Below, in pieces: positions 11,505 to 24,347 of a stretch of DNA of 64,000 nt; position 1 is the first letter of the stretch, and each line of letters begins with the position of its first letter. The position numbers and the translations under genes are program-made. The stretch is from Delphinus delphis (taxonomy: Eukaryota > Chordata > Mammalia > Artiodactyla > Delphinidae), in assembly GCF_949987515.2 (NCBI RefSeq), contig NC_082691.1, forward strand, positions 59,775,740 through 59,839,739. Direction: 5' to 3'. The notes below the pieces were generated by a model. That model did no database searches and was not told the DNA's origin. It was given only the letters and a program-made list of their open reading frames with translations.

Positions 11505-11650
11505 CAATGGTTCCCAAACTGGAATCACCTGGAAGTTTTAAAATCCTGGTGTCCAGATCACATCCCCAGAAATCTGGATTGCTGGCTTGGGTGTGGATGT
11601 GTGTCAGGATTTTTTAAAGCTCTACAGGAGATTCTAATGTGTAGCCAATG
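11505..11650 (+). repeat. MER5-type hAT fragment, diverged
   Basis: 'caatggttcccaaactggaatcacctggaagttttaaaatcc' and 'ggagattctaatgtgtagccaatg' follow the MER5 order. It lies just upstream of a clearer MER5A copy in the same orientation. Confidence 0.55.
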
Positions 11651-11669
11651 TCAAGACACTGAGCTTTGC

Positions 11670-11890
11670 AAATAGTTCTGAAAGTGGAGTCCAGACCAGC
11701 AGCATCAGCATCACCTGGAACTCGTTAAAATGCAAATTTTCACTCCACTCCCCCAACCCAGCTACCTCCAATCTACTCTAATGCTCCAATCTACTCAATC
11801 AGAAACTGTGGAGGACCAGCGCAGGAATCTGTGTTTTAACAAGCCCTCCAGGTGAGTTTGATGCATACTAAGGTTTGAAAACCATTACTC
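11670..11890 (+). repeat. MER5A-type hAT DNA transposon
   Basis: 'tctgaaagtggagtccagaccagcagcatcagcatcacctgg', 'aggaatctgtgttttaacaagccctccaggtga' and 'gatgcatactaaggtttgaaaaccatt' closely match MER5A. It contains a short internal duplication (ccaatctactc twice near 11,769-11,800). Confidence 0.85.
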
Positions 11891-12389
11891 TAGGCTCTCC
11901 TTTCTCCTGGAAAAAAGATTCCCCTGTGAAGTGCCACTGACCCTGAGAACGTCTGGTCTGAGGCCAATTAAAGCTCTCTAAAGCCTCAGAAGCTGGCACC
12001 TAAGCTACGCAGAAAGCTTTGAGTGCTCTATTCCCTCTCAGCCAGCGAGCTGGCCCGCATAACGAACCATGAACGCTATCGAGCCAGGATGGCTGGTACA
12101 TGGTCTACTTGTGATGGTGCTAGGCTGCTACAAAGGAACCAAGGAAGAATACCACCCTGGAGGTTAAAACGCAAATTTCGGTCACTTCTGGCACTTTGAG
12201 GAAACAGAACGTAAACATCAGCAGGCAGTTGGAAATTAGTGGAAGATCTTTGGTATCACGCCTTGGGGTGGGGGGTGGAAGCATGGAGTGTTTGGAAGAA
12301 ACTTTGGCCCGAAGCTGCACTGTCTGCAGCTGCAGAGCCACTTGTCTTAGCAGGGGCTGGCATTGGAGGAACTGTACCCGTTTTTTGGA

Positions 12390-12560
12390 TCTTCTTTCTG
12401 GCAGTGTGACCTTGACTCCCATAATTTCTTTGAATCTCAGTTACCTCCGATAAAACCAGGGAACGATGAAACCTACCTCATGGGGTTGTTCTGAGGATTG
12501 AGATAATATTTGTGAAAATGCCCAGCACTAGTAAGTGGTGGTTATTCAATAAGCCTCCTG
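12390..12560 (+). repeat. MIR SINE
   Basis: 'ggcagtgtgaccttgactcccataatttctttgaatctcag' then 'ctacctcatggggttgttctgaggattgagataatatttgtg' and 'gcccagcactagtaagtggtggttatt', the classic second half of MIR. Confidence 0.88.
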
Positions 12561-12899
12561 TGCACCCGCCAGGAAATCAGTTTTGTCTTTAGCTAGAGTT
12601 TTAGAATGAGGCCTTAGCAAAACCATGGAGCAGAACATTTGTCTGTAGAGCCTTTTCTGATCCCGGTTCTAGAAACTTCCTTTTTTCCCCATGGCCTCCT
12701 TCTTTCTCCTCGACCTAGAATCTTGGCCTCTCTTTACCCTTTTGAAATTCATTTCCATTTATCAATCAGATGGAAGAGAGGAATGTGCTAATCGAGATTA
12801 GGGTGTACATGGCTTAGAACTCCTTCACGTCTTAGAGTTTTCAGAGTGAGATGCAATTTAACAGTATTTGAACATCCTTTAGCCCTCAAGAGGAAAGGG

Positions 12900-13040
12900 A
12901 AGGGAACCCACACATATTGAGTGCCTTCCTCAGAACACGCAGTTTGCTCTCCTTTTTGTGCTCATTTAATCCTCAGAAGAGGTGCTCCTATTACCCCATT
13001 TTAAAGGTGAGGAAATCAATGGTGGAATTTAAGAAACACC
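12900..13040 (-). repeat. MIR SINE fragment
   Basis: 'gagtgccttcctcagaacacg...gtgctcatttaatcctcagaagaggtgctcctattaccccattttaaaggtgaggaaa' is a reversed MIR. Confidence 0.8.
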
Positions 13041-13419
13041 ATCAGATGGTTGGGAAGTGGAATATTTTTCCCAGAGCCCCTCAAAACATCCCATTGGTTT
13101 CAGATTTTGACTTCCCATAGGGTTAGTATAGATTCTTGGCAGAAACAAACAGAACAAAAAGTTTGTTTTCAAATCCATGCTGTATCTCTGCCTCGTTGAG
13201 GGCCATACAAAACTACCTCTACTTGTGGTTGAAGAAAACCATATATACCACAACAGAATGAGCTATATGGGTTTGCTGACTGGTCAATTCCTAATAAAAA
13301 TTTGACTTTTTCTTAACCCACCTATAACCTATTATTAGATAATAATTACTCCTAAGTACAAAACAGAACTGTATTGAGGTGGATATTTTCTCCCAGGGAG
13401 GAAGTTGGTAATGGTTAAA

Positions 13420-13880
13420 TTTTGCTTACCTCTTATTAGTCACAGGCAAAAAGTCCACCGAGGACCCCAGGAAAAATAAGATGGAATCCAGGTGATAAGG
13501 TCTTAACCTCTTCTTGCGCGCTTGGTCTAGTTTCACTTGCTCACAAGGTGCCGCATGCAGAGGCCCTGCATCAACGGCCCTTCACACCACAGCTCCCGGC
13601 ATGAAAACGCCGGGCCTTACCCCTCAGCTCCGTGACCGGGTGCAGAAGCGCCGAGCACACCACTGCAGTTCAAGATGGCGGCGGCTGGGAGACGCTGCTC
13701 CCAGCCTGTCAGTCTCGCGAGAACTTCACCCTCCTCCCCCGGAAGGAGAACCCTAAGAAGCAGCCCCACCCACAGCCTGCTGGGGAGAGGAGGGTATGTG
13801 TTCTAGAGTGTGAGCTCTCATCTCTCCATTCTCTGATCAAAGAATAAAACTTTGCTTTGCTTCGGACAGGTAAGCGCTAC
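13420..13880 (+). repeat. Probable solitary LTR-like block with promoter motifs
   Basis: A GC-rich core of about 300 bp lies in A+T-rich surroundings and ends in 'gatcaaagaataaaactttgctttgcttc', an AATAAA-type poly(A) region typical of retroviral LTRs. It holds caagatggcggcggc (13671-13685, YY1-type) and the palindrome TCTCGCGAGA (13713-13722). No internal gag/pol/env-like frame is visible next to it, so a solitary LTR is the best reading. Alternatives are a retrocopy or a small CpG promoter. Ends are approximate. Confidence 0.5.
13671..13722 (+). promoter_or_regulatory. YY1 motif plus TCTCGCGAGA palindrome
   Basis: caagatggcggcggc at 13671-13685 contains AAGATGGCGGC, the YY1 consensus. TCTCGCGAGA at 13713-13722 is the palindromic element found in many CpG promoters. 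Both are exact; function here is inferred. Confidence 0.6.
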
Positions 13881-14245
13881 ACCAGGCAGGAGGACCCTTA
13901 TGGAGTCTGACTTGAAAGTGTCAGTAACATTATTACATTATTTGCATGAACATTAATAGTCTACTGTTCATCGCATAATGTTCTGGAAGACAGTTCTCAA
14001 AATGACAACTCGTTATTCTATCATCTCCTGCTCTCCAAAGCCTTTCCTGCCCTGCCCTCACCTGAAGAATCTCTCAGCCCCTGTTGGTGCGCTCACAGCA
14101 CTCATGTGTAATAGCACCTAAAACGCTGATTAGCTTACTTGTCTGTCTCCCCACAACCTATCCCCATTAAGCAATATACTTGTCAAAGAAAGGGGTCAGT
14201 GTTTTATTCAGCTTTGTTCTTTCCTCCTGAGTTACCAAGAAGAGA

Positions 14246-14480
14246 GAAAACTAAATTTTATGAATCCGTGGAAATTGCCTGGCTGTCTGAAAGAGGGAAG
14301 GAATGTGAAGAGGTGTGGGGAGCAAGGCTGGGTAATTAGGCCTTGAAAATGAAGCAGAAGGATTTATGCTTAAGGTCGATGCAGCAGGGAGCCGTGTGGA
14401 GCGTCGTGGAGTGAGTGGTGTGGAGGTGAAGGCAGAACGAGGCGCAGACTGTACAGAATGAATCCAAGCTCCAACCTGTG
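14246..14480 (-). repeat. L2 LINE fragment
   Basis: 'aaagagggaaggaatgtgaagaggtgtggggagcaaggctgggtaattaggccttgaaaatgaag' and 'ggatttatgcttaaggtcgatgcagcagggagcc' match the reversed L2 wording '...agggccttgtaggccatggtaaggagtttggattttattctaagtgcaatgggaagcc'. Confidence 0.6.
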
Positions 14481-14484
14481 AGCC

Positions 14485-16915
14485 TGCCACTGGATACAGA
14501 CATGGGATACACTCAGAGCTATGTTAGGTGCGTGCATATTAATGGTGAGAAAGAGGGGACCCAGAGAAATGAGGACGAGGTGAGAATCAGAGGGAGAAAA
14601 ATATCACTCCAAAGCTTCTACATCAGATAATTAGCCGAAGAATGGAAAAGGTAGTTGGAAAAGGGTAGCAATTTGGGTAGTACAGAAGCTGGAGAAGGAA
14701 GTTAGGATACATTTCATTAGTTGGATTTCTCTTTCTTTGAAGTGTTAAGTGGGCATACAGATAACTTAAAATTTAAATTCTGCTTTTTCCTAAAAGTATA
14801 ACTTAAGGGTGAAATAACCTCATCACTCGTTACATTTTAAGGTGTCCTTATTTTAGATATTATCAATGTAGGCTTTAATTCTCTCTGGAAAATGAATACT
14901 TTCCTGGGTCCCATGGGAGTTGTTCCTTGTGGCATTTGCACAGACGACCCTCTGAGCTGAGTGCTTGTTACATGGGATGAAATATTGTTTAGGGTTAGCA
15001 GGGAGACATTACAGGCCACCCACTGGACACCCTGAGAATGAAAAATAGGCCAAAGGTCTCGTGTCTTTAACTGGAAAAGTACAATTGCAAGATTAACAAC
15101 AGCAATCCCAGTGTGCGTTACTGCTAGTGGAAACAAGCGTAGGATATCATAACAGAGGAAGAAAAGGCAGCAAATTTGCTTTCAAAGCCCAACATGTGAC
15201 AGCTTTACAATCGTCTTTTGAATGGTGTCTGTATTGGTTTCCTATTGCTGCTGTAACAGATTACCACGAAATTTAGTGGCTTAAAATTATGCTGCCTATC
15301 CAAGTATTGCAGCATTATGCTTCCAATAAGGGTTCCCACCCTTACCCTACAGATAACCAAAAATGAACAAGCATTAGAATCTTCACATTTGAATGCAGAT
15401 CATTTCATTTTAAAAAGAACCTGAACTGTTAAAGTAGTTACCTCTCCTAACCTAAAAAACAAAAGAGAGATTATTCATTTAATATCTTGGAAACGTTCTG
15501 TTTACTAGCTGCTGTCTGACAAGGAGATAAGTTTAGTAATCATTAGAGAGACACAGCATACTTGGTGCAAACAGAAAAGCAGGACATCAAAACAAAGCCA
15601 CTTCAGAAGTATTTTCCAGTTTTTTTTTCCTACTGAAGTAAATCAAAAGAGTTAATCTGAGTTCCTGTGAAACCCTTTGCCAGTGAATGCTGTGACTGAC
15701 TGAAACTCAAATTTGTAAATTTCCTTGTTGTTAAAACTAAAATAATTACGTAGGAAAAATTCGAATTGTACCTCTCTTTATCTTAATCTAGAGATCTTTA
15801 ATATTCCAGATTTACTGAAAAATACCAAACCAGAGTTTATGTAATTAAGATTTCGCTCTTAAAAAAACAACAAAAGTATTAACATTAGTTTTCTTTCAGA
15901 AGAGTCTTTCACTGATTATATGCACCTGTATTTTTTTAAATAAACGTATATAATAGTTTAAAAGAAACAATGATAAAATAGCACTACAGCAAACACATGC
16001 ACTTAGTTGACTTTTAAACTACATAAATATATATTAAATAGTTGAAAGATAACGAGTATTTATGTCCTCTGAAAGCAATTCTTACTTGGAAGCAGAGTTG
16101 TCTTTTTAAGACAGATTAAAAAAAAACAATCAAGAATCTTGCTCATGGATAATCACCTTTGCTAGTTAACCCAGTAACCACAGACATGATTCCTGTGCAG
16201 CTTTTGTTAAACTAAATTGTTCTCCTTTGAAGTCAGTGGCAGAAGCCTTTGCATGAGAATGAAAAAAGAGAGTAGATGGATTTTTATAATCATTTTTAAA
16301 ATAAAAATATGAATATTACAAAAAACAAAATAATAGATACAGAATGTTAGCATTGCAACTGACTCTGAAATCAGAAGTCAATTTCCCCCAAATTGTGATA
16401 ACTTGCTAAAATAAGGTGAGATTAAATCACTGTCACAAGGTCATTCGATGTATTACAGCTGTGAGATAAGAAGCCTGTGTTGCTGACTTCCAAGGCTGTA
16501 GTGACATGAGTAGAAAATTTAGTTGTAATGATTTCTTAAAGCAGGTCTTGGCATCTGAATCTGGATTTGAAACCACTGATCATGGAGAGGAACAATCCAT
16601 AGTTATGAAACAGACACATTTTTAGGATTCATAGAGGTGTATCTTATCAGCATCCGGACTTTCTCACATGCAAAAGCTCCAAGTTAAGCATCTTTACTGC
16701 ATATTAGGAAAATATGCATAATTTGAAATATATGTGTATTCATTATTCATTCTAAAAAAAGGGAACACTATTAAAAGGAATCTGAGTAATACTGTACAAT
16801 ACTGCAACTAGCAAATCTTAGAATAGGGAAAGCAAATATGTTTTTGAGGTTTCAATATAAAGAAAGAAAAGACATTTGGAATTTCAGTGATCCTGTCTCA
16901 AATGACTGCATGTTA
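14485..16915. other. Long unassigned stretch
   Basis: Mostly A+T-rich sequence with no recognised exon or RNA gene. A short piece at 15224-15290 (tattggtttcctattgctgctgtaacagattaccacgaaatttagtggctt) is a MaLR/MLT-like LTR end in reverse orientation. The remainder is repeat-poor by eye, so conserved non-coding elements are possible. Confidence 0.4.
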
Positions 16916-16920
16916 ACAAA

Positions 16921-16984
16921 CCACCACCACCACCACCACCAAAAAAAGAAAAAAAAATATATATATATATACACACACACACAC
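16921..16984. repeat. Compound microsatellite (CCA)n, (AT)n, (AC)n
   Basis: Seven CCA-type units at 16921-16940, an A-rich spacer, then an AT run and an AC run ending near 16984. A likely length-variable locus. Confidence 0.9.
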
Positions 16985-18925
16985 CCCAATATAAAATGAC
17001 CTAGAAAAAAAAAAAAAACGACCTAGGGCTATCTGCTGTGGTTTTGTTTTGCTTCATTACAAATTCCTAAATCTCCATTTGTCATCCGAATTTCACATTT
17101 TTTTTCAATTTTATCAACTTTATTCAATTTTCATCTTGTTCTCAGACGGTGTTCACCTTACTTATTAGCATTTTTTCAAATGTAAGAAAACCGAAGTTGT
17201 GGGTTTGAAACTTCCTGTAGAGGGCGCTATTGATATTGTTAACTATACTAAACTTTAAAAAAAATACATGGTTCATAAACTATAGTCTCTGCTTAGAAGT
17301 CATTAAGTTGATATTTGGGAGAGTTGCATGAAACCAAAACTCTAAGCAGACTAATAACTCTTAAGCTGTTTAAAACTTGTGAAACCAGCGTTCCTCTGCT
17401 GCAGGCTTTTTAACGCTGGAGTCTGAACGTTCTCTCCCCTCCCCCTTTATTATTTAATGGACAATTCCTCTTCTGGTCTGTATTAACAATGGTGCTTGGA
17501 ACTCGGCATCGATAACACACTGTATGCCCTGTTGTGCTCCATGTTGAATGATTTGTGTGTCTTTGAGAAAGTCCAGCTTCTCTTCTTAATCTGGTATCCT
17601 GGAGGCTCTGTAATTTACTCCCACGGTTCCCTGCCATAACGTATTTCACGTCAAGTGGAAGGTTCTCTTTTTTTTTTTTAACTCTTAATAGAGATATTTT
17701 GAAACAAAGACAGAGGGCAAAGAGGATCTTCTTAGGATATTAAATGAGAACATAACCATAGCTTATTTTTCTTTTGTATTATGAGGCAATTGATGATTGC
17801 CTGGGGCTTTGTGGATGAATCAGACTTTTAATAAGTTTCAGTGAGAACAGTGTTCACGAAGATAATTAATTGCTCTGCTGTGTGAAAGCTCATGTAGATA
17901 GTGTTTTATTCTACTGTGTAGACTGTTCATAAAAAAGCACACTATTCTTTACTACACGAATGCTTATCGGCCTACCTTCTCAGAAAATATTACTTTTCTT
18001 TTTTTAAAAAAAAGAAATCATTAATAACCTTATTAAACCAGAAGTGAAATACGTTACTGATCATTCTCCAAAAGTGGCACTGAAAAGAAATCTTTTCTTT
18101 CGGAGGATCTGATGTCTTGCATCTATTGTTTACAAAACTCTTCTGAATGCTGACAGACACCTCTCTTCTTATTACTTTTAACCTTGGAATTTTGGCAAAG
18201 TGCTTCTTTTTCCTCTACATTACTTGAGTGATTTCAAACCAGAAAAATTCTTTGTCCAATCTTTACCCTGTCTCTGTGGCAGCATTGTAAGGGACTGTAA
18301 GAAAATGACTTCTAAAGCATCACTTGTTAATACAGAGGGTTTTTCTCCTGATGGCTACAATTTACATGCCAGGGGCCCTATAAGCCCTCCAGCATTTTCT
18401 CGATGCTATGAAGGGAAAGAAAAAAAAAAAAAATCAAAGTTTCTTAGAGTCTGGAATGCTTTCCCTGGCAATTCACAACAGAGTTCAAGTCAAGTTTATG
18501 ATTTGGACTCAAACTTAAACTTTCTTTATGCATTTTTAACTCTTTGAAAGAGAGGCTGAAGATAATATAGTACGCATTACATGTCTCGTGCTATATTTGT
18601 TTTATTATTGATTGAATTTTTTAGTCTTTGCTAATAACTTTGTTTTTTAGACTTTTTTTAAATAGAGAAAACAATCCACTTAGAGTCTCATCCGTCACAT
18701 TAATGTGTTTGCTGTTAATTTTTTTCAGTTAAAAATTATTTATAGGATAAAACTATATTTGTATCATCACTTGGTTTTCTGTTCTAATTTGGTGTTCTGT
18801 TCAAATTTAGTATTATATCATAATTTTATCAAAACTTTTTTTATATGTGTCACTGTGGTCTTCAGACTTCTTATAGATTTCCATAAGTGCAATTTACTTG
18901 TGGCCTCAGGAATTACGCATTGTTC
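16985..18925. other. Unassigned A+T-rich sequence
   Basis: No recognisable gene or repeat. Holds a near-perfect 18-bp tandem duplication at 18777-18812 and poly(A)/poly(T) runs at about 17,669 and 18,420. The frame at 18200-18547 has no domain or splice support. Confidence 0.4.
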
Positions 18926-18929
18926 TCAC

Positions 18930-19042
18930 GTGTAAGAAGAGAGTAATCACACCTCTCTCAAAGGGCAATGTGAGGATTAAATGACCTCATCTGAATAGCC
19001 TAGCACAGTGCCTGGCACATAAGCACTCAGTAATGTTTCTCC
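18930..19042 (+). repeat. MIR SINE, 3' half
   Basis: 'caatgtgaggattaaatgacctcatctgaatagcctagcacagtgcctggcacataagcactcagtaatgtt' is the MIR 3' end almost word for word. Confidence 0.9.
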
Positions 19043-19044
19043 TT

Positions 19045-20540
19045 TTTCTCCCTCTTCTTTCCCTGATCTTAATTGGCTTTCATTTGTCACCACTAATATG
19101 CCATTACATGTTGCAGAATGAATCTTTTGGAACATAATTACATGAGAAAATAAAACTGATTTAAAATATTTTCATGCTTTCCAATAGAATCATAACATGA
19201 AATAAATAAAATCAGATCAACTGGCCTAGAGAAAACTCTGTGCCACGAGGAGTTTTGCTGTGCTGTAAGGTCTACTCCAGTTCCAGTGGGCAGTTAGTGG
19301 CCTGCAGTGCCCCCTTTGGTGACAGCTGCCTATCAAACACTCTTAATTCACCAAGTATTTCTGTGGCTTCAGGAGTGATTGGATGTGGTTCTTCTCATTA
19401 AATATCAGAACAACAAATGACTCTCCCATCTCTTTCTCCTTTTTTTCACTTATGTTTTTCTACTCTAGGGTTGTTAGCTCTTCACCTTTCCTGTTCTAAG
19501 GAGAAATTTTATTTTCTGTGTTTTGGGGTGTGTTTCTCAGTAACCTTTGCATTCCTAGCCAGGGTCCATCCAGAAAGCATCCTTCCTCTCCTAAAGTGGC
19601 TGTTTTGGGAATATCCAAAGAACCCTCTTATTCTCCCCATTCTCCATCAGAGGGGCTGCACTCAGCTTCAGAAGATTCTGGCTTCTGGGACTCCACGGCA
19701 TGGTTGCCTCTTCTTTGATTCTCGAGTGGAGGGTTTATTCTACACACCATGCTCTTGCTTTTGGCAGCCCAGTATTATATGTGACTATTTTGTGGGTTAT
19801 ACAATATTTCTCTTGTAGGGTTTCACCCTTGGGTCTTTTTAAATTCACTCTTGCCCTTTACCAATCATAGATCAATTTTTCCATTGTGCATCTAACCCTT
19901 CATAGAATCTTAGAATTTCAGTGCAGAGCAAGCTTACAGTTTATCTAGTCACATCCTCATTTTCATAGGTGCAGGAAAGGAGGCTGGGAGTGCTGAAGGG
20001 ATTTTCTAGGTACAGGTGACACCTTAGTCCCGTAACTCAGACTTTGTCTGTCTCATGATGCTGTTTCAGCTTTAGTGAGTTCACGCTTAATGCTGTTTTT
20101 TTGTTTACTCATTTGTTCTTTTTAAGTATAGCAATCTTCCTCAACCCACAAAATAGTGATGCCTTTTAGCCAGGAAACATCAAATATTTCTGTTGGATCT
20201 GACTCTCTTCTCAGAAACCTTGTTTCCTCAGACTCTGCATTTCATAAAGAAAGCAACAAACTTAAAGTTTTAGATTTTCAAACATCTCTCCTCCTATCCC
20301 TTCTCTCTGCTACATTTCCACCCATCTCCCCACTTGTTTCAACTTTTCTTGGTTACTTTGATATTCTGATGATTGATTATGGATTCTGGTCTCATTACTA
20401 TTTCTGTTAGATCTTAATTACCCTTTCTCTGCTTTCTCCTAGTCTTGTAAATGTGATGTAAATTAACCTCAACTTCTGGCTTCCAGTCCAGTATGTAGAG
20501 CTTGGAAGTCATCAATCCCATCCTCACAACTGAAAATTAA
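19045..20540. other. Unassigned sequence
   Basis: No gene or repeat I can support. The 133-codon frame at 19417-19818 and the frame at 20156-20410 are Cys/Phe/Leu/Ser-rich with no domain, typical of chance frames in T+C-rich DNA. Confidence 0.4.
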
Positions 20541-20544
20541 CAAC

Positions 20545-21165
20545 CATCTAACAGAAAATGGTTTGTTCAAAATAATAATAGCAACAATATATTGGGTAAT
20601 TATAGTTTATGGATAAGAGAAAGGAAGGCAAATTTATAAGGAGGAATTGGGAATTCTCTGTTATAATGTGCCTGGGCTACTCGTGAAGTGGTATAGTGTT
20701 AACATGGACTTGAATTAAGATGTAAACAAATGTATATTGCAAATTCTAGGGAAACCACTAAAATTTTGTTTTAAAAGTATAATTGATACGTTAAAGAAGA
20801 AAGAGAAAATGAAATCATACAAAATGCTCAATTAAAAGCAGAGAAAGAAGAAAAAGAGTGGCAGACCAAAAAAGGAACAAAGAACAAGCAACAAATATAA
20901 AGCAGTTGCAAATATGGTAGATATAATTCCAGCTACATCAATAATCACTTTAAATGTGAATAGTCTAAACACACCAATTAAAAGAGAGCGACTGTGAGAG
21001 TAGATAAAAGAGACAAGCCCTAACTATATGTTGTCTGCGAGAAATGCACTTTAAATATAAAGACATATATAGATTAAAAGTAAAGGGTTGGGGAAAGATA
21101 TATCATGCTAACACTAGCCAAAAAAAAGAGCTGGAGTAGCTATATTAATTTCAGATTAATTACTC
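20545..21165 (+). repeat. L1 LINE fragment, start of ORF2
   Basis: At 20944-20994 the plus strand reads ITLNVNSLNTPIKRERL, the signature start of the L1 ORF2 endonuclease domain. Downstream phrases 'ccctaactatatgttgtctgcgagaaatgcac' and 'gagctggagtagctatattaatttcaga' continue in the correct order. Stops and indels show it is dead. The remaining ORF2 is absent from the neighbouring sequence. Confidence 0.85.
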
Positions 21166-21169
21166 CTTA

Positions 21170-24130
21170 ACATAAGTAATGTAGCCTTGTGGAGAGTAAG
21201 ATATTATTTAGAAGGCTTTGCTTTCTTCTCATAAATTCCATATGAAGAGAGAGTCCCCCATCTTTCAACATTGGGCACAGACTTCACCTGCACTTGACTG
21301 TGCCCCCTGTAATTCAGTGATATGCCGTGTCTGTTGAGTGTTCAGGTCTGATTTGGTTTCACCATGGATCAAGCATTATTGCTCAAAATTTTGTCAGGAA
21401 AAGAAGCCTGTTTGGATATTCCTCTTCTAACCCTTGCATTTTTATTTGTTTACATAGAGGAAGTACAAAAGAATTATCATACATTCCTGTTTTGTTTTAG
21501 CACATTTGTTGGTTTTACACCTTTTTTTAATTGGAGTGACTTTTATGTATTTGGAAATGTTCACCAAAGTTATCTTCCTTCTTACTTTGAAAGGATAGAG
21601 CTTCTCTCTCTTCTCTGAAAGAGTAAAAGGACTGAAATTACTTCCCTGGGGGCATTTAAGAGGAAACTATTTGGAGGTGAAATTCACCATGTACCTGGGA
21701 ACATTGTCTAAATTTTCCTTGGCAAAGGGCCTATATCAGGCTCTTCTCATGGAAGATAAACACAAACCCTTTTAAATGATGTCTGCTGATCTCATCATAA
21801 TCTCAGATTCCAAGATTCAACTAGCTTGGGGTACTCACCTACTCTCCAGGGGAACAAGCCCACTCCAAAGCAGGATACAGCCATTTCCATTAGCGGTCAA
21901 GGGCAGTTTCTCTCCACACTGGCTTTGCAGTATGAACTTCCCTTTTATATAGTCTTCATTGAAGTGACATGATTTAGAGTGGGTGAAGACGAACATTTGT
22001 TAGGAACAAAGTAAAGGAAGAAGGAGAGGCCCTGCCTTCTTACTGACCTTCCTGGTGTTTCTGTTTTCAATTTTCTTCATGCTACAGCCTTGGTACATGT
22101 CAGGACAAGGTTGGTGTTAACCAAGGTTCCCCGGACTCTTTTCTTTTTCCACTGGCTCAGTTGGGTAGCAAATATCTGACTTGCACTCCAGGTTGCAACA
22201 GGTTGGTCTACATTGTGTACTACATGCAGTGGGATGTGCTCCAATTACAAAGAACATCCTAAACAGCCCTTAATTTCAATAAAGACATAAAACCCTTTTT
22301 CCTTACTGGGGCCAAGAGTGTCAGACCAAAGGAGGTATTCTATGAAATGGTCTGTAACATAGGGCAAGGAGTTCCTTTTCCATTTTTTCTTTTTTCCTGT
22401 AACAACTCTAGGCAAATTCCTCAGAAATCAGATTGGCAAAGGCAAACAAGGGGTGGGCTGGAACTCTGGAATTTGGGCTTGCTGAATGCATGCCATTCCC
22501 TTGCCACGCAGCACAAATTGATGCCAACTGCAGAAAATAAAGATCCAAGTCAGAAGAGCAATGCAGGCACAAGGTAATCATCAGCTCAATTAAACTGGTC
22601 ATTCCACAAATAACCTGGAAACAGCAGGATTGCCAAACAATCTCCAGCCCCTGAAACATTTGCAAATGAGCATGACAACTGAGATTTTTCTTTCTTTGTA
22701 GCCATACACTGTCACATTTTAATGATGGATTATAGACATGGGCTTTTGGCAACAGACTGTAGCAAACATGATTCTACACTTATTTTCTTCTAATCAGAAG
22801 ATACAAAGGCTTATACATATATATGGCACTGTGCCCCAGAAAGAGTTAGATAAAGCTCTAGAAAGAGAAATGTGGGATGATGGGAATGTACATACACTTT
22901 CCCTTCTTTTTGAATGCAGGGCAGATATGCTTTTATTGTCATAAGATACCTTATCTTTTGTTTTATTTTACATGGTATTTTTGCACCTGTTGGGGATGTT
23001 TATAATAAAATATAAAACTAACTGGTATAGCATATGTATCTAATTCTATAATATATACTAATCTATATCAGTGTCATTTAAAAATGGCAAATTAAACATA
23101 TTTTTCATAAACTAGTAATATAATCTCTCAATGTCATAAATATGAAAGTAACATGTTATTTCAATAGTCATGATGTCAGGAAGATATTATTTAGGAACTT
23201 AATGAGATCAGAGACTTACTGCACAGAAAAAATATATATTGTTCTATATGTTTGCTGTGTCTGTTCTACTTAGTTCAATCACTTTAATTGCAATTTCTTT
23301 TTATTTTTAAAACAGGACCATAACTCTTGGATGCTATTATTTCTTTTTATTTTTGGCAAGTTGAAGAATAGCAGGTAAGACTGTAAGAATGAAGCCACAA
23401 CTTCTGTATTCTTCTGTTTTGTCCCTGTCTTGATCTTTGTCTCCTTTTCCCTTCTCCTCCTCTCTATGTTCTGGATTTACCTTTATTCATTTCACTGGGC
23501 TGTGAGTACAAAAAGAGGAAAAAATCTGGGTCTCTTTTTATGAAGACAGATTACCTTATGATACATTTTAAATGCCACGAGGATATACATTTTCTCGAAG
23601 TGTTTTCTTGTTCAGGACGGTACCTTGGACTGGAGGGATAAATAATATATGGCAAATGATTTCCCAAAAAGAACTTATTCTTAAACAGCAATGTAATAAA
23701 TCAAAAATACAGAGAAAAAATGTGGATTGGAAAAAAGTCCATAGCTTTGGTTTAGGTCCCATATGTGTGGATGTGTGACATCCATCAGTGGGATAAACAG
23801 TGCCTGGTGGCTGATTTACAGAGTGGGATTCCTCTCCAAAAAGGCAGCCATTTACCCCTTGACAATGCAATGAGTGATGGCTGCTGTATTCCAGAAGGAT
23901 CTATTCGGGAAGCAAAATTTAGGATAGGGTAGGACCAACACAAAGAGATGGGGAGACGTAAGGACCCCATCTGCCTGGATCTCTTGGGTTGGAGCCAGCC
24001 TCTTGAGGATACAGCGGCTCCCTCTCCTTCCACTTTGTGGGATATTGAGGATTTACACTAAGGAAACCCATACCTGCCATAGCTGCCCCTTGGTCAGTTT
24101 ATTTGGATTAGTGAATCAGGATAGAAATGG
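21170..24130. other. Long unassigned stretch
   Basis: Nearly 3 kb without a recognisable repeat, exon or RNA gene. Frames of 60-114 codons on both strands (for example 22408-22752) show no domain. Confidence 0.4.
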
Positions 24131-24139
24131 TTCCTCTTT

Positions 24140-24347
24140 TTTTTTTTTTTTTTTTGCGGTTCGCGGCCCTCTCACTGTTGTGGCCTCTCCCGTTGCGGAG
24201 CACAGGCTCCGGACACGCAGGCTCAGCGGCCATGGCTTACGGGCCCAGCCGCTCCGCGGCACGTGGGATCTTCCCAGACCGGGGCACGAACCCGTGTCCC
24301 CTGCATCGGCAGGCGAACTCTCAACCACTGCACCACCACGGAAGCCC
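24140..24347 (-). mobile_element. CHR-lineage SINE (cetacean CHR-2 type)
   Basis: Reverse copy: T-run, 'gcggttcgcggccctctcactgttgtggcc', body, and 'ccaccacggaagcc' at the right. The flanking repeat tcctctttttttt (24132 onward and 24348 onward) merges on the left with the T-run. The 160- and 126-codon frames crossing it are SINE artefacts. Confidence 0.92.

Noticed and set aside
16921..16940. Poly-His/Pro coding repeat (CCA)n
   Set aside because: It sits in a compound microsatellite with no open frame of useful length around it.
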